From a virus: a stretch of DNA of 60,036 nt. Shown here piece after piece: positions 8,487 to 18,456 of this stretch; the first letter of the stretch is position 1, and each line of letters starts with the position of its first letter. Made by a program: the position numbers and the translations under genes. The notes beneath the pieces are model-generated. The model saw nothing but the letters and a program-made list of their open reading frames with translations. It ran no database searches and was not told the origin of the DNA. Location: positions 64,001 through 124,036 of IMG/VR virus record IMGVR_UViG_3300017605_000626; one strand, 5' to 3'.

Positions 8487-9173
8487 GTGACAATAGAAGA
8501 AAGATTTTTAAGCAAAGTAAATAAGAATAGTGGAAGGTTTTGTAAAGTAAAAGGTACGGAATGTTGGGAATGGTTAGCCGCTAAAGACATCGCTGGTTAT
8601 GGTGTATTTGGTAGTAAAGTTAGCCAAAGAGCACATAGATTTAGTTGTTGGTTTTATAACACTACTAGGGAAGAAGAAAAATTAGAGTTATTGGTTTGTC
8701 ATACATGTGACTGGACATCTTGTGTAAATCCTGATCATCTGTTTCTTGGCACTGATTATGATAACATGAGAGACAAGGTAAAAAAGGGACGAGCTAAAGG
8801 ACAAGCATCTGGTTCTGAACATAGTCTATCTAAGATTACTGATGGTGATGTAGAGTTAATGTTTGAATGGAATCAGTTAGGAAAATCAAATTTAGAGATA
8901 GCTGAAAAATTTAATTTAGACCCCTCTAATGTTTCTCTTATTTTAAGAGGCAAAAGATGGGGCCATGTAGAAACGCCTTATCGTTACCAAGTAAAGGATA
9001 GTAGAAGATTTACAGATCAAGAAATAATTGAGATATTTAAATCTTACAGAGAGTTAAAGAGTTATAAGAAAGTAGCTAAAAGATTTGATACAGTTCAGTC
9101 TGTTATTTATAATATAATCAAAAGAATCAAATATCCTCATGTGAGTGTTCCAGAGGTTTTATTAGTAGGTTAA
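8487..9173 (+). CDS. HNH homing endonuclease with C-terminal helix-turn-helix regions
   Basis: Residues about 20-105 form an HNH_3-type nuclease: conserved CWEW, the AHRFSCW stretch, then VCHTCDWTSCVNPDHLFLG with the catalytic His and the zinc Cys pairs, ending in DYDNMRDKVKKGR. Two helix-turn-helix-like segments follow (around GKSNLEIAEKFNLDPSNVSL and SYKKVAKRFDTVQSVIYNI), which would bind DNA. The GTG start is set by AAGGAG eight bases upstream. The gene sits between tube and chaperone genes with its own promoter and terminator, as expected for a selfish free-standing endonuclease. Confidence 0.88.
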   Translation: MTIEERFLSKVNKNSGRFCKVKGTECWEWLAAKDIAGYGVFGSKVSQRAHRFSCWFYNTTREEEKLELLVCHTCDWTSCVNPDHLFLGTDYDNMRDKVKKGRAKGQASGSEHSLSKITDGDVELMFEWNQLGKSNLEIAEKFNLDPSNVSLILRGKRWGHVETPYRYQVKDSRRFTDQEIIEIFKSYRELKSYKKVAKRFDTVQSVIYNIIKRIKYPHVSVPEVLLVG

Positions 9174-9222
9174 TAAGGTATGTAAGAAAGGTTTGTTTGA
9201 TGTATTTAGCATTAGACAATTT

Positions 9223-9258
9223 AAAGGGCCGTTAATAAAATAGCGGTCCTTTTTGTTT
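9223..9258 (+). terminator. Intrinsic terminator after the HNH gene
   Basis: AAAGGGCCG and CGGTCCTTT pair over nine positions (one G-U) around the loop TTAATAAAATAG and run into TTTTTG. This is a good rho-independent terminator and closes the endonuclease cassette before the chaperone gene. Confidence 0.8.
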
Positions 9259-9288
9259 TTGTAGTAAAATTAATTAATAAAGGAATTT

Positions 9289-9726
9289 ATGTCAAAGGTG
9301 AAAAAAGTATTAGATAAATTAGATGTAGCGGAAGCTGCTCTTAATGATCCTAATTTTAATAGAGATGAAGTGGTTCTTGGAGATCAAACTTTTAAAATCA
9401 TGCATTTAGAGTACGATGATTATATTCAGTTTGTTGCTTATCTTGAGCCATTCTTTAATGTGTTGTTGTCTAATACAGGATTATCTAAAACTGAGGCTAA
9501 TTTAGATTTTAAATCATTAATTACTCTTTGTAAAAATGATCTTCCTGAGATGGGCAGGTTGGTATTAAAACAATCTAAACCAGATATTACTATTGAAGAA
9601 GTAAAATCTCTATGTAAAACTCCTTTTAAGATTTGTGATTTGGTATTCTTACAATACCATAAAAACGAAACTGTAAAAGAGTTTCAGAGTTTTTTTCCAC
9701 AGCTAGTGACGATTCTTCAGGGGTAA
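9289..9726 (+). CDS. Tail assembly chaperone, short (G) product
   Basis: The 145-residue protein is mainly helical and lies directly before the frameshifted T segment and the tape measure gene, the position of lambda gpG. G-type chaperones coat the tape measure protein before tube assembly. About eleven codons before its stop there is a run of seven T residues (9690-9696) in the phase needed for a -1 shift, so a fraction of ribosomes should make a longer G-T protein instead of ending here. Confidence 0.85.
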   Translation: MSKVKKVLDKLDVAEAALNDPNFNRDEVVLGDQTFKIMHLEYDDYIQFVAYLEPFFNVLLSNTGLSKTEANLDFKSLITLCKNDLPEMGRLVLKQSKPDITIEEVKSLCKTPFKICDLVFLQYHKNETVKEFQSFFPQLVTILQG

Positions 9727-10088
9727 TTCCTCCAGTTGATGCTAAGGATAATCCTTTTATTTTAGTTTCTTCTTTTGCAGAGGCTTATCATTGGAGTTTA
9801 CCAGAGATAATGCAGTTGACTATGCCTCAGATAGTTTTAATGAACCATGCGGCTCATTATAACGGGGAATTAATGAGAGCTAGGATAGACTCAGATAAAC
9901 CTTCTAGATCAATTAATTATGAAGATGCTTATATTCCTGACGCTAATCCCAGAACTGGATGGTTTGATAGTCACGCAGCAAAGCAAATTGTGAAGGATGA
10001 CCCCTTAGTAATGGGAAATAAAAGATTATCGGATGTTAGTGATGACTTTGAATTATTAGCTAGGTATTTGTCAGACTGGAGTGTTTAA
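9289..10088 (+). CDS. Tail assembly chaperone, G-T fusion made by -1 frameshift
   Basis: Slipping back one base on T_TTT_TTT (9690-9696) moves ribosomes from the G frame into an open frame that runs to 10088. After the shift the peptide reads STASDDSSGVIPPVDAKDN, then FILVSSFAEAYHWSLPEIMQ and on through the T domain. A stop (TAA) at 9660 bounds the T frame upstream, so the shift must happen between 9663 and 9724, and the T-run is the only good slippery heptamer there. The product is about 266 residues. In lambda the T part recruits the tube protein; the same role is expected here. Confidence 0.85.
9690..9696 (+). promoter_or_regulatory. Slippery heptamer for -1 ribosomal frameshift
   Basis: T_TTT_TTT lies in the X_XXY_YYZ phase relative to the G frame, 11 codons before the G stop, and connects to the open T frame. 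Confidence 0.8.
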
Positions 10089-10726
10089 TGAAAATAAAAG
10101 TAGCGCCAAAAAAAGGCCCATCAGGTAGAACATTCTCTCAAGAAATAACTAGAAGAAAGAATGAGCTATCTAGACCTATGGCTGTTACTTTGGCTGGCAA
10201 TGAGCATGAGTTAGATTGGGTTATATTTCAAGAGTTTGGTACTGCAACTAGAAGACAGGCTGATGAAGAAAGAGGTATACCAGGGCCTACTGGTGCGCCT
10301 TATAGAATTCCTAGCATAACTAATTTAACAGCTAAGCCTTTAATATTTCCAGATCCAGAAGATAAGTATATTTTATTAGAACATTTGGAAAATGGTTACG
10401 TTATTACCGATGTTGTTCATCACCCTGGAGTTGCACCTAAATTCTTTATTAGAAGTAAATTAGACCAAATAAGAGAAGATACAAAGGAGTTAATAGTTCA
10501 AGCAATTATTAATCCTAAGATACCGTATAGTTTTAAATACATTAAAAATATATTATTTAATCCAGTTGTAAGAAATATTATTGATAGGATTTCAGATAGT
10601 ATGTCTGAATCATTAAGACAAACCAGAGAAGATGGTAGATTAACTGGAGAATATCCAGAGGTTGTGTTTAGAGAAAAGGTTATAGTAATAGACTCTAGCA
10701 ATCAAACAGACGCGAGTACAGACTAA
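10088..10726 (+). CDS. Minor tail / tail completion protein (HK97 gp10-like)
   Basis: The ATG overlaps the stop of the T segment (TAATG). The 212-residue protein contains WVIFQEFGTATRR and HHPGVAPKFFIRSKLDQIR, a pattern like the E-x-GT and HPG-x-x-P-x-PFLRP regions of HK97 gp10/lambda Z-type tail completion proteins. Such proteins sit at the head-proximal end of the tail. Its place between chaperone and tape measure, rather than in the neck block, is unusual, so the exact role is uncertain. Confidence 0.55.
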   Translation: MKIKVAPKKGPSGRTFSQEITRRKNELSRPMAVTLAGNEHELDWVIFQEFGTATRRQADEERGIPGPTGAPYRIPSITNLTAKPLIFPDPEDKYILLEHLENGYVITDVVHHPGVAPKFFIRSKLDQIREDTKELIVQAIINPKIPYSFKYIKNILFNPVVRNIIDRISDSMSESLRQTREDGRLTGEYPEVVFREKVIVIDSSNQTDASTD

Positions 10727-10730
10727 ATAG

Positions 10731-13700
10731 ATGCCTCCCACTTTTAATGAAATTCTTGGAATGCGGCTCGATTTTTCCGAGTTCCTTCAAGATTTTGAAA
10801 AGTTTAAAGTAGAATATCAGAAGAAGATTAAATCTCTTGATGAGATTGAAATCAGTTCTAAGGCACAGAAGGTCGTAGACTCTCTTGGTATAAATGAAGT
10901 TAGCAAAGAGATTAGCAATTTAACCAAAGCGTTTAGTGAGTTCTCTGATATTCTTAAAGCTAACTTTGTTAACCCCATTAAAAAAGGGGCTGATGAAGCT
11001 GCTAAGGCTATGCAGAATCTTGGTAGTGAAACTAAGGCTGCCTTTACTCCACTAAAAGAATTTAATGTACAAGATATAGCTAAAGATGAACAAGATGTAA
11101 TTAATACAACTGAGCTTCTTAATAAGAATCTTTCTGAGTTAGTTAGACTTATAATACACAGACAGGAACTTCATAAACAAGGAACTGATCTTACAAGCAT
11201 AGAAAAAGAAATTAAGTTTTTAGAAGAAGAGAATCGTCTTTTAATTAAAGTAAATAATGAGCAAGATAAATTAAATAAGAGTAAGGAGAAGGCGAAAGAA
11301 TCTACTGGTGACGTTGGAGGTATTGGCGGTAATGAAGGAGATCTTGTAAGATCTTCTAAAGCTATTGCAGATGAACAGTTAAAGCTTGTTCGAGCAGGAA
11401 AAATGTTCGAGCAGGTTACAGAAGACGCTAAGATTAGGCAAGCCGATTTTAGACAGTTAGCTCTAGATACTCAGGAAATTTTATTTAGAGAGATTAGTCA
11501 GGGTATTGAAACTGGCGGTGAGATTACTTTTGATAAGCTTACTCAAATTAATCAAAAGTGGTTTGCTGATCAAAAAGCTATTAGAGCTAAGGATGATGTT
11601 GCTTATGACTCATTCTTACAAAACAGAGAAGCCCTTACTAAGAAATCTTTAGACGCCCTTTCTACACAGCAAAAACAATTATTAGAAATTCAGGATCTTA
11701 AGCAGAAAGCTATTAGTCAAAGAGCTATTGTATTTGATTCTGGTGAAGCTACTGAAAAAGATAGAGCCAGAGCAGAACAATCTGTAGAGAATTTTACAAA
11801 AGCTGAGGAAGCAAAAAGAGCACAAATTGCAATTACTAGAGAAGTTACTTTACATGCTCATGAAATTCAAGATCAAGCACAATTAAATTCGATAGAAAAA
11901 ACTTTAGTTGCTTCTGAGAAAGCTGCGGATAAAAGAGTTAATATAGCTATTCGTAGTGAAGAACAAACCAGTGCAGCGATAGAAAAAATACGCAATAAAG
12001 AGATTGCTAGTGAAGAAGCTAGAAATGCAAAAAGAGAAAAAATAAAGCTTTCTCTTTCTAGAGTTAATAAGCAGTTTGCTGATTTACAATTTGCACAACA
12101 AGGCGCTCTTGATGAAATATCCAAAGCTCCTAATGTTGATTTATTCAAAACTACTTTAGCTGAACTTGAAAAATTAGTTCAAGATTCTTTTGCTAAGAGA
12201 ACTGCGTTTGCAGAACAACACGCTAAGTTAGATCAAGCACTTGCGACAGAAACAAATACAGTTGTTATTCAAGGAATTAGAAATGAGCTAGCTATAAGGT
12301 TAGATGCATATAATGAGTCTATACGTGCCGCTGAGAAGTTTGCCGCATCTATTACTAAGAAACCAGAAAATGCTTTAAAAGATCTTGGGTTAAGTAATGA
12401 GCAATTAAAGATTGAAAGAGAAAAAGCTAATGTAATTAGAGATAGTCAAGATGAAATTGGTAAGTTAAAAGTACGTTCTGATAGAATAGAAGAAAGAAGA
12501 CAACAATCCGAATTAGAAAGAAACAAAGCTGTTGAAAGTAATAAAAGCCAAGAGTTAATAAATGCTTTAGATAAAAGATTACAGGCTATAAAAGATTATT
12601 TTGCTGCTGTTGAAAGATTAACTCAAGTTCATAACGCTAAAATAAAAGAAGCTAGTAGCCAGCAAACTGGAATATTTAATAAATCTTCTCAAATAGCGGT
12701 TGATTTTGAAGAAGCTAATAAGGCTGTAAGTAAAACTAGCAAGTCTTTAGCTCTTGCTGATGATACTGTGGGGCGTGTTAAAGAGAAAGCAACTGGCTTA
12801 AGTCAAATTTTTGCTTCATTTAGCAAAGATATATTTAAAACTATTGGTACTGTAGCTAAGTTTGGTTTAATTTGGAATACCGTTGGATTTATTATTGAAG
12901 GTGCATTATTTCCATTCAAGTTATTTGTAAAATCTCTTCAGGATGGGTTTACTTTCCTTGTTAATTTACAGCAGAAGTTGGCTGATGTTAGGGAGAACCT
13001 TGTACAGAATGTAACTTTTGCTAAAAATCTAGCGGATAATTTTGAGTTAGCAGGTAAAGTTGCTACTTTCTTAACACTTGAACAAGAAAGAGCAGCCGCA
13101 TTAATTGGCGTAGAAGCAGATAAGTTTAGACAAGTTTTCGAATCATTTTCATCTACTGGTGGTATTAAAGGAGTAAAGAGAGCTACCGACGATACAGAAC
13201 AAGCTTTATCAAGAGCCGTCAGAACGTCTGCTTTATTGGTGGCCGCACTTAATGCGGTTGGTGTAGGGTCCGAAAATACTAGAAGGCAGACTACAGAAAT
13301 TGGTAAGTTGTTAGAAGGTCAGGTAACGCAAAGAGATAGAATTAGAATTGCTAGTGGTTTGACTGTTAAAGAATTAAATAAGCAATCTTTAGAGGCACAA
13401 AAACAAGGCAAATTTTTAGAATTTGTTGAAGGATTATTTGGCGCGCAAGTTAAAAGATTAGAAAGTGCAAATGATCGTTTTAAAGAATTAAATACTCAAG
13501 TTCAATTCTTTGTCAATAGATTACAAGCTGCATTTGTAGAGCAGATTTTTAGTGAAGTAGTTAAAGCTTTAAAAGATGTATTAAAATTTTTGAAAGAAAA
13601 TGAAAAAGAGTTAATTGTCTTTGCTAGAATAGGCGGAGCAACTTTTAAAGGCTTTTTAGTTCTTCTTTTAGAGATAGGAAAAACTTTTGGAGTAGTGTTT

Positions 13701-16700
13701 AAAGGAGTTTTTGAGTTAGTTGGTAAGATTATTACTTTAGACGGTGTGTTAAATGATACTACTGATTCTTTGCATAAACTTGGCGAAGAATCTAGTAGTA
13801 TTTCTAATCTTAATGATCTTAGTCTAGCTCTGTTCAGAACTTTTCAACATATTTCTTTAGTTGTTTTTGCTGTTAATAATGGATTAAAAGCAATGTTTCA
13901 AATATTGAAGAATGGTCCGTCTGGATTAGATCCTGTTGGACGATTTTTTAATGTTTCTTCTGACCGATCAAAGGCGGCAAAAGATTACACTGAAGCATTA
14001 AAAACAATCACAGAATCTGAAGAAAAATTTGTTAAAAAAAGAGGAGAGCTATTACAAGAGGAGGATAATCTTAGATTTACTATTGGCAGTTTATCTGAAA
14101 GAGCTGCTAAAGATATTGAGCATAATAATAACAAAGCAGCAGAAGATAAAATAAAAAATGCTAATGAAGATAAAAAACGTCTTGAAGCTAATCTAGAAGA
14201 ACAAAAGAGAATTGAAACAAAGTTCCTTTCGGAAAAAGCTGAATTTGATAAGAAGAAACAAAAAGCAATAGAATTAGATTCTGCTATTGTTCTGGACACT
14301 ACTTTTCAAGCTTTCGATGATCAGAAAAAATTATTAGACAAAGAATTTGATGAGCTAAGAAAGTTAGGAAAAAAACAAGAAAAACAAGGCTTGCCGACAA
14401 TAATAGGATTTCCTAAAAAGGAAGGCCCAGAGACGAAGCCAAAATTTGATAATGCTCAGTTACAAGACGCACTTAGACAGTTTAAAGAAGACGCAGATTT
14501 AATTCGTAATTTATTTGCGGAATTAAGAGATGATGTAAATCAAGCTGTAGCAGCCAATGAAAAAGATATAATACCAGCGAGGTCAGAGCTTATAAGTTTG
14601 TTTAAAAGTCAAGGAGAAGCTTTGACTGGTTTGGCTAATGATTTCATTAAAAACTTAAATAAAATTAAGGGAGCTGCTAATCCAAAGGATGTTGAAAAAA
14701 CTAAGGATCAATTAGTAAGGGCTAAAATTGATGCTGAGGAAGAATCTCGCAAAGCTATTGCTAAGATTATACGAGAAGGGACAGCAGAGGAAAAAGCACA
14801 AGAACTAGAAAGACTTAAAAATTCTATAGAAACATTAACACAAGAAGGAAATGCAAGAATTAATTTAATAAAATCTCAAGTTGAGTTAGGCGTTAAATTA
14901 AGGTCAGATGTAGCACAAGAAGAGATTGAATTAAATAGACAGATATTTGAAGAATCATTAAAGATAAATGATTTAGAATTAGATTTGGCTGACCAAAATC
15001 AATCTAAAATAGAAAAAATATTAATAGATCGTGCTAGATCTATTATTACTTTTAATGAGAAGAACGCACAATTAGTTAATGAAAGAATTAAATTACTAGA
15101 AGAAGAGTTAATTGCTACTGAAGAACAAGCCCGCGCTATTTTTGAAGTAAGAAACAACCTTAATAAAGAATTAAATGAATTAGCTAAGAAAGGAACTGCA
15201 ACTGAATTTGAAAAAACTAGAATTGATAATCTTAATTTACAGCTTGAAAGCAAATCTTTAGATTTAAGAGTTAAACAAAATCAATTAGAGTTTGAAAGTA
15301 ATGAAAGACAAAAAGAACAAATTAGAGCTAAGTTAGCTGAATTTAATATAATTAAATTAACTAGAGATTTGGATGCTACAGAAGCTCAACAGTTACTTTT
15401 TAGTCAAAAAGCATTAGAAGAAAAAAGTCAAATTTATCGTAGATTAAAAGTACAACAAGAGGAATTAACATCTGAACTAGTAAAACAAAACGAAGCTATT
15501 GCGGAAGGTAATGTCCGTCAGAATAGAGGATTAGGATCTGCCACGCTTAACTTTTTAACAGGTAGAGAAGTTGATGTTCAAAGATTTAATAGAAATCCAC
15601 AAGCTCAAGCAACTGTTATAAGGGGTGTTGCAGCTAGAGTTACTTCTGAACCTGTTAAAAAGTTTCTTAATGACTTAGCTGATGAAGTAGAAAAGAATTT
15701 AACTAAACAGTTTGGTGGTAAATTTAATAAGTTTAAGTTTGGAATAGATACCGCTGCCGATGCAATACTAGGACTAGCCAGTTTAATTACTAATTTAGCA
15801 GGAGCATTTAGAGAAGGTATAGGTCAAGGAATTACTGCGCTTGGTGGTATTATTAGAACTATAGGAGGCAGTATCGGGCAGTTAGGTACAGCACTTCCTA
15901 AAATTGGTAAAGCATTATCTGGGATTTTTGGTAAAGGATTTGGAAAAACTTTAGGTAAGATATTTGAAGCGGCTGGTCCTATTGCAGAGATTATAGGTGT
16001 AGGTGTGCAGTTATTTTCTGCAATTTTTAGCAGAGCAGCTAAAAGAATTGCTGAAGACATTAAGAAAAATATAGAAAGAATTACTAAAAATTTGGATAGA
16101 GGTATAACTGGGCTAGGAGATACTATTGTCGAGCTTGAGAAACAAAGAGTAGATGCTATCCGTCGTCTTTCTGGAAAGAAGGGAGGTCAAAAAGAATTAG
16201 ATCAAATTCTTCCTGGATTAGAAGATCAGATTTTTTCTTTAAAAAAACAACAAAAGGACGTTCAAGAAGCTTTTGAAGACCAACTAAGTGTTCTTCGTCT
16301 TAACAGTGATGCATTAGTTAGTTTTAATAGAAGTTGGAAAGATGTTGTTAAAACTGTAAAAGATTATTTGGATAGCTTTGCTAAAGGAGAAGATTTACTT
16401 AAAGCTCAAGCCAATGCTGCTGAATTTCTTTCTTTATCTTTAAAGAAGATTAGAGAAGACTTTCTAGATCAAATAGAAAGTGAAGAACAAAGTGCTATTG
16501 ATAGTGCCATAGAATTTAATGATCTTCTTAAAGAAAGAGAAGACTTATTAAAAGATCTTATTAAACTACAAGAAGAGTTTAATAAAGCGCAATTTGATTT
16601 ATTAACTGAAGATGCTGTTGAGGCTAGAGTTGCTGGAGTTGTAGAAAGAGGAAATAAGATTGTTCAACTTCGTAAAGACTTTGAAGAGAGCAAGGCTGAA

Positions 16701-18083
16701 AAAGAAGATAGACTTAGAGAGCTTAATGTAGAGATTGCTCATCAAGCAAGAATTGTTGCGCAGCAGAAACAAATATTCAACTTAGCCTCTAGCACCGCAG
16801 ATTTAAAGGCTAGGTCTAATGCTTTAGAGGAAGCTAGTTTACAAAGACAGCTTGATAAGATCCGTCAAATAAAAGAGGTTGTAGATGGTATAAAGGAGAA
16901 TAATGGAGTATTTACTATTGATCCAGCTTTATTAGCTGCTGCTGGAATTAATCCTAACACAACAACTCCACAAGGAATACAAAATCCTTCCGCTCAGCAG
17001 CAGATTGTTTTAAATTCTAGTGATTTTGATCAAAGCTCGGAAAAATTTAGATTATCTAGTGATAATATTTTTGGGGCTACTAATACATTTGATAGTAGTG
17101 TTTCTAAATTTAGTCAAACTGTCGATAATATTCCTGTTAATACTTTTGAGGCGCCTGCCGTTGTTAACGTAGATTTTTCTAAGGTTGAGTCTTCACTAGA
17201 TACTTTATCTGAGAGCACAATTAAAACGTCTAAAAAGCTTTTAACTATTGAGCCACCAAAACAACAAGTAATAGATGTCAAGCCTTTGGACGATTCTTTA
17301 ACTTCTGCTTCAAGTAAGTTTCAAACTTCGTTAAAAGAAGTAACTAGTACTATAAAGGATGTAACTACTAGATTAGAGAATATAGATATATCTGTTCCTA
17401 AAATAATTGGATTAAATGATTTTGAAACTTCTTTTAAAGAGATAATAAAAACTTTAAATGATGTGACTATTGAGTTAAATCAAATAAGCGTGCCTTTACC
17501 AGAAGTAACTGGATTTGATCATTTTGAAAATTCTTTAAATAGTGCATCAAGTATTTTAGATAGTACAATTAATAAGTTAGAAAAAATAGTCATTCCAGTT
17601 CCAAAAATAACTGGATTGGAAAATCTTGAAATAGCTTTAAAAGACACTACATCATTTATTTCTAATTTTACTAAGAATCCTGCATTTACTTTTGTTGAAG
17701 ATAGATTATTATCCTCTATGGAAGGTTTTACGAATAGCATAGATGATATAGAAATCCCCAAGTTAGAAATTGCTGATACAAAGCAAGTTGCTGATCCTTT
17801 AAATATATTAGTAGAAACGCTAGATAAAATTTTTGTTCAAATAAAAAGTTCTTTTGAATTAGTTACAACTGGTTTAAAAGATATAACTTTAAATACCGTT
17901 AGTTTAAAAGATTTAACCTCTAACTTAGGTAATATTACTAATAATAATAATATGAACACTATTCTTACCAACCCTACTTTTATTATTAATGTGCCAGAAG
18001 GTGTAGATGGTGTTCAATTTGGTCGGGATATGTTAGGAGTTTGGCAAGAAGAACAAACTCGTTTTGGTTTTAACAATCAATAA
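10731..18083 (+). CDS. Tape measure protein
   Basis: At 2450 residues this is by far the largest gene and lies directly after the chaperones. It is mostly long heptad-patterned coiled coil rich in Lys, Glu, Ala and Gln, with hydrophobic segments around residues 703-735 (KFGLIWNTVGFIIEGALFPF), 973-1005 (GFLVLLLEIGKTFGVVFKGV) and a Gly-rich block at about 1673-1766. These hydrophobic parts are typical of tape measures that enter the host membrane for DNA delivery. The C-terminal part has imperfect repeats with an IPVPKITGL-like motif. Length predicts a tail of about 370 nm. No lysozyme or peptidase motif is evident. Confidence 0.93.
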   Translation: MPPTFNEILGMRLDFSEFLQDFEKFKVEYQKKIKSLDEIEISSKAQKVVDSLGINEVSKEISNLTKAFSEFSDILKANFVNPIKKGADEAAKAMQNLGSETKAAFTPLKEFNVQDIAKDEQDVINTTELLNKNLSELVRLIIHRQELHKQGTDLTSIEKEIKFLEEENRLLIKVNNEQDKLNKSKEKAKESTGDVGGIGGNEGDLVRSSKAIADEQLKLVRAGKMFEQVTEDAKIRQADFRQLALDTQEILFREISQGIETGGEITFDKLTQINQKWFADQKAIRAKDDVAYDSFLQNREALTKKSLDALSTQQKQLLEIQDLKQKAISQRAIVFDSGEATEKDRARAEQSVENFTKAEEAKRAQIAITREVTLHAHEIQDQAQLNSIEKTLVASEKAADKRVNIAIRSEEQTSAAIEKIRNKEIASEEARNAKREKIKLSLSRVNKQFADLQFAQQGALDEISKAPNVDLFKTTLAELEKLVQDSFAKRTAFAEQHAKLDQALATETNTVVIQGIRNELAIRLDAYNESIRAAEKFAASITKKPENALKDLGLSNEQLKIEREKANVIRDSQDEIGKLKVRSDRIEERRQQSELERNKAVESNKSQELINALDKRLQAIKDYFAAVERLTQVHNAKIKEASSQQTGIFNKSSQIAVDFEEANKAVSKTSKSLALADDTVGRVKEKATGLSQIFASFSKDIFKTIGTVAKFGLIWNTVGFIIEGALFPFKLFVKSLQDGFTFLVNLQQKLADVRENLVQNVTFAKNLADNFELAGKVATFLTLEQERAAALIGVEADKFRQVFESFSSTGGIKGVKRATDDTEQALSRAVRTSALLVAALNAVGVGSENTRRQTTEIGKLLEGQVTQRDRIRIASGLTVKELNKQSLEAQKQGKFLEFVEGLFGAQVKRLESANDRFKELNTQVQFFVNRLQAAFVEQIFSEVVKALKDVLKFLKENEKELIVFARIGGATFKGFLVLLLEIGKTFGVVFKGVFELVGKIITLDGVLNDTTDSLHKLGEESSSISNLNDLSLALFRTFQHISLVVFAVNNGLKAMFQILKNGPSGLDPVGRFFNVSSDRSKAAKDYTEALKTITESEEKFVKKRGELLQEEDNLRFTIGSLSERAAKDIEHNNNKAAEDKIKNANEDKKRLEANLEEQKRIETKFLSEKAEFDKKKQKAIELDSAIVLDTTFQAFDDQKKLLDKEFDELRKLGKKQEKQGLPTIIGFPKKEGPETKPKFDNAQLQDALRQFKEDADLIRNLFAELRDDVNQAVAANEKDIIPARSELISLFKSQGEALTGLANDFIKNLNKIKGAANPKDVEKTKDQLVRAKIDAEEESRKAIAKIIREGTAEEKAQELERLKNSIETLTQEGNARINLIKSQVELGVKLRSDVAQEEIELNRQIFEESLKINDLELDLADQNQSKIEKILIDRARSIITFNEKNAQLVNERIKLLEEELIATEEQARAIFEVRNNLNKELNELAKKGTATEFEKTRIDNLNLQLESKSLDLRVKQNQLEFESNERQKEQIRAKLAEFNIIKLTRDLDATEAQQLLFSQKALEEKSQIYRRLKVQQEELTSELVKQNEAIAEGNVRQNRGLGSATLNFLTGREVDVQRFNRNPQAQATVIRGVAARVTSEPVKKFLNDLADEVEKNLTKQFGGKFNKFKFGIDTAADAILGLASLITNLAGAFREGIGQGITALGGIIRTIGGSIGQLGTALPKIGKALSGIFGKGFGKTLGKIFEAAGPIAEIIGVGVQLFSAIFSRAAKRIAEDIKKNIERITKNLDRGITGLGDTIVELEKQRVDAIRRLSGKKGGQKELDQILPGLEDQIFSLKKQQKDVQEAFEDQLSVLRLNSDALVSFNRSWKDVVKTVKDYLDSFAKGEDLLKAQANAAEFLSLSLKKIREDFLDQIESEEQSAIDSAIEFNDLLKEREDLLKDLIKLQEEFNKAQFDLLTEDAVEARVAGVVERGNKIVQLRKDFEESKAEKEDRLRELNVEIAHQARIVAQQKQIFNLASSTADLKARSNALEEASLQRQLDKIRQIKEVVDGIKENNGVFTIDPALLAAAGINPNTTTPQGIQNPSAQQQIVLNSSDFDQSSEKFRLSSDNIFGATNTFDSSVSKFSQTVDNIPVNTFEAPAVVNVDFSKVESSLDTLSESTIKTSKKLLTIEPPKQQVIDVKPLDDSLTSASSKFQTSLKEVTSTIKDVTTRLENIDISVPKIIGLNDFETSFKEIIKTLNDVTIELNQISVPLPEVTGFDHFENSLNSASSILDSTINKLEKIVIPVPKITGLENLEIALKDTTSFISNFTKNPAFTFVEDRLLSSMEGFTNSIDDIEIPKLEIADTKQVADPLNILVETLDKIFVQIKSSFELVTTGLKDITLNTVSLKDLTSNLGNITNNNNMNTILTNPTFIINVPEGVDGVQFGRDMLGVWQEEQTRFGFNNQ

Positions 18084-18087
18084 ATAT

Positions 18088-18456
18088 ATGTTTAAACTTC
18101 ATAAATTTGATGAAACGCATGTGGACGAAGACTTAACAAAAATTTGTAATAAGGAGTATAAAAACGCTTTGTTATTTAATTGTAAGTTTAAAGATCTTCG
18201 TAACGTTACATTTAAAGATTGTGACATGAATCAAAGTAGAATTCTTTCTGATAGGATTGAAGAATTACTGGGATTTACTGCTACATTTTCATGCAAGCAT
18301 TTTCATAATGTAGAACTATCAGAGCTGGTCTTTGATTTATTTATAATGCTTCTTATTCAAAGTAAGGGTAATGATGAGAAGAGGAGTAAATTAAAGGAAA
18401 TTTTAGGACAGGAAAAATTAGATTTCTTTATTAATAAACTTAAGGACTTAGAATAA
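18088..18456 (+). CDS. Small tail-operon protein with pentapeptide-like segment
   Basis: This 122-residue protein follows the tape measure gene by four bases. I start it at the ATG 18088 (MFKLHKFDETHVDED); an upstream TTG at 18064 lies inside the tape measure gene and has no clear ribosome site. Residues about 24-52 (CKFKDLRNVTFKDCDMNQS) have the five-residue periodicity of pentapeptide repeats, though only a few turns. The C-terminal half is helical and acidic. Its place between tape measure and hub suggests a distal tail or assembly role, otherwise unknown. Confidence 0.6.
   Translation: MFKLHKFDETHVDEDLTKICNKEYKNALLFNCKFKDLRNVTFKDCDMNQSRILSDRIEELLGFTATFSCKHFHNVELSELVFDLFIMLLIQSKGNDEKRSKLKEILGQEKLDFFINKLKDLE

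Noticed and set aside
9810-10088. Independent gene starting at ATG 9810
   Set aside because: The frame is open far upstream to the slippery run and no ribosome site precedes 9810, so it is better explained as the T part of a frameshift product.
7750-10088. Tail sheath gene, indicating a myovirus
   Set aside because: No large sheath-like protein or baseplate wedge/spike gene is present around the tube gene; only one tube gene is seen.
11873-17761. Several open frames on the - strand inside the tape measure gene
   Set aside because: They are antisense shadows of a strongly coding + frame, have Leu/Ser-rich composition typical of such shadows, and lack ribosome sites.
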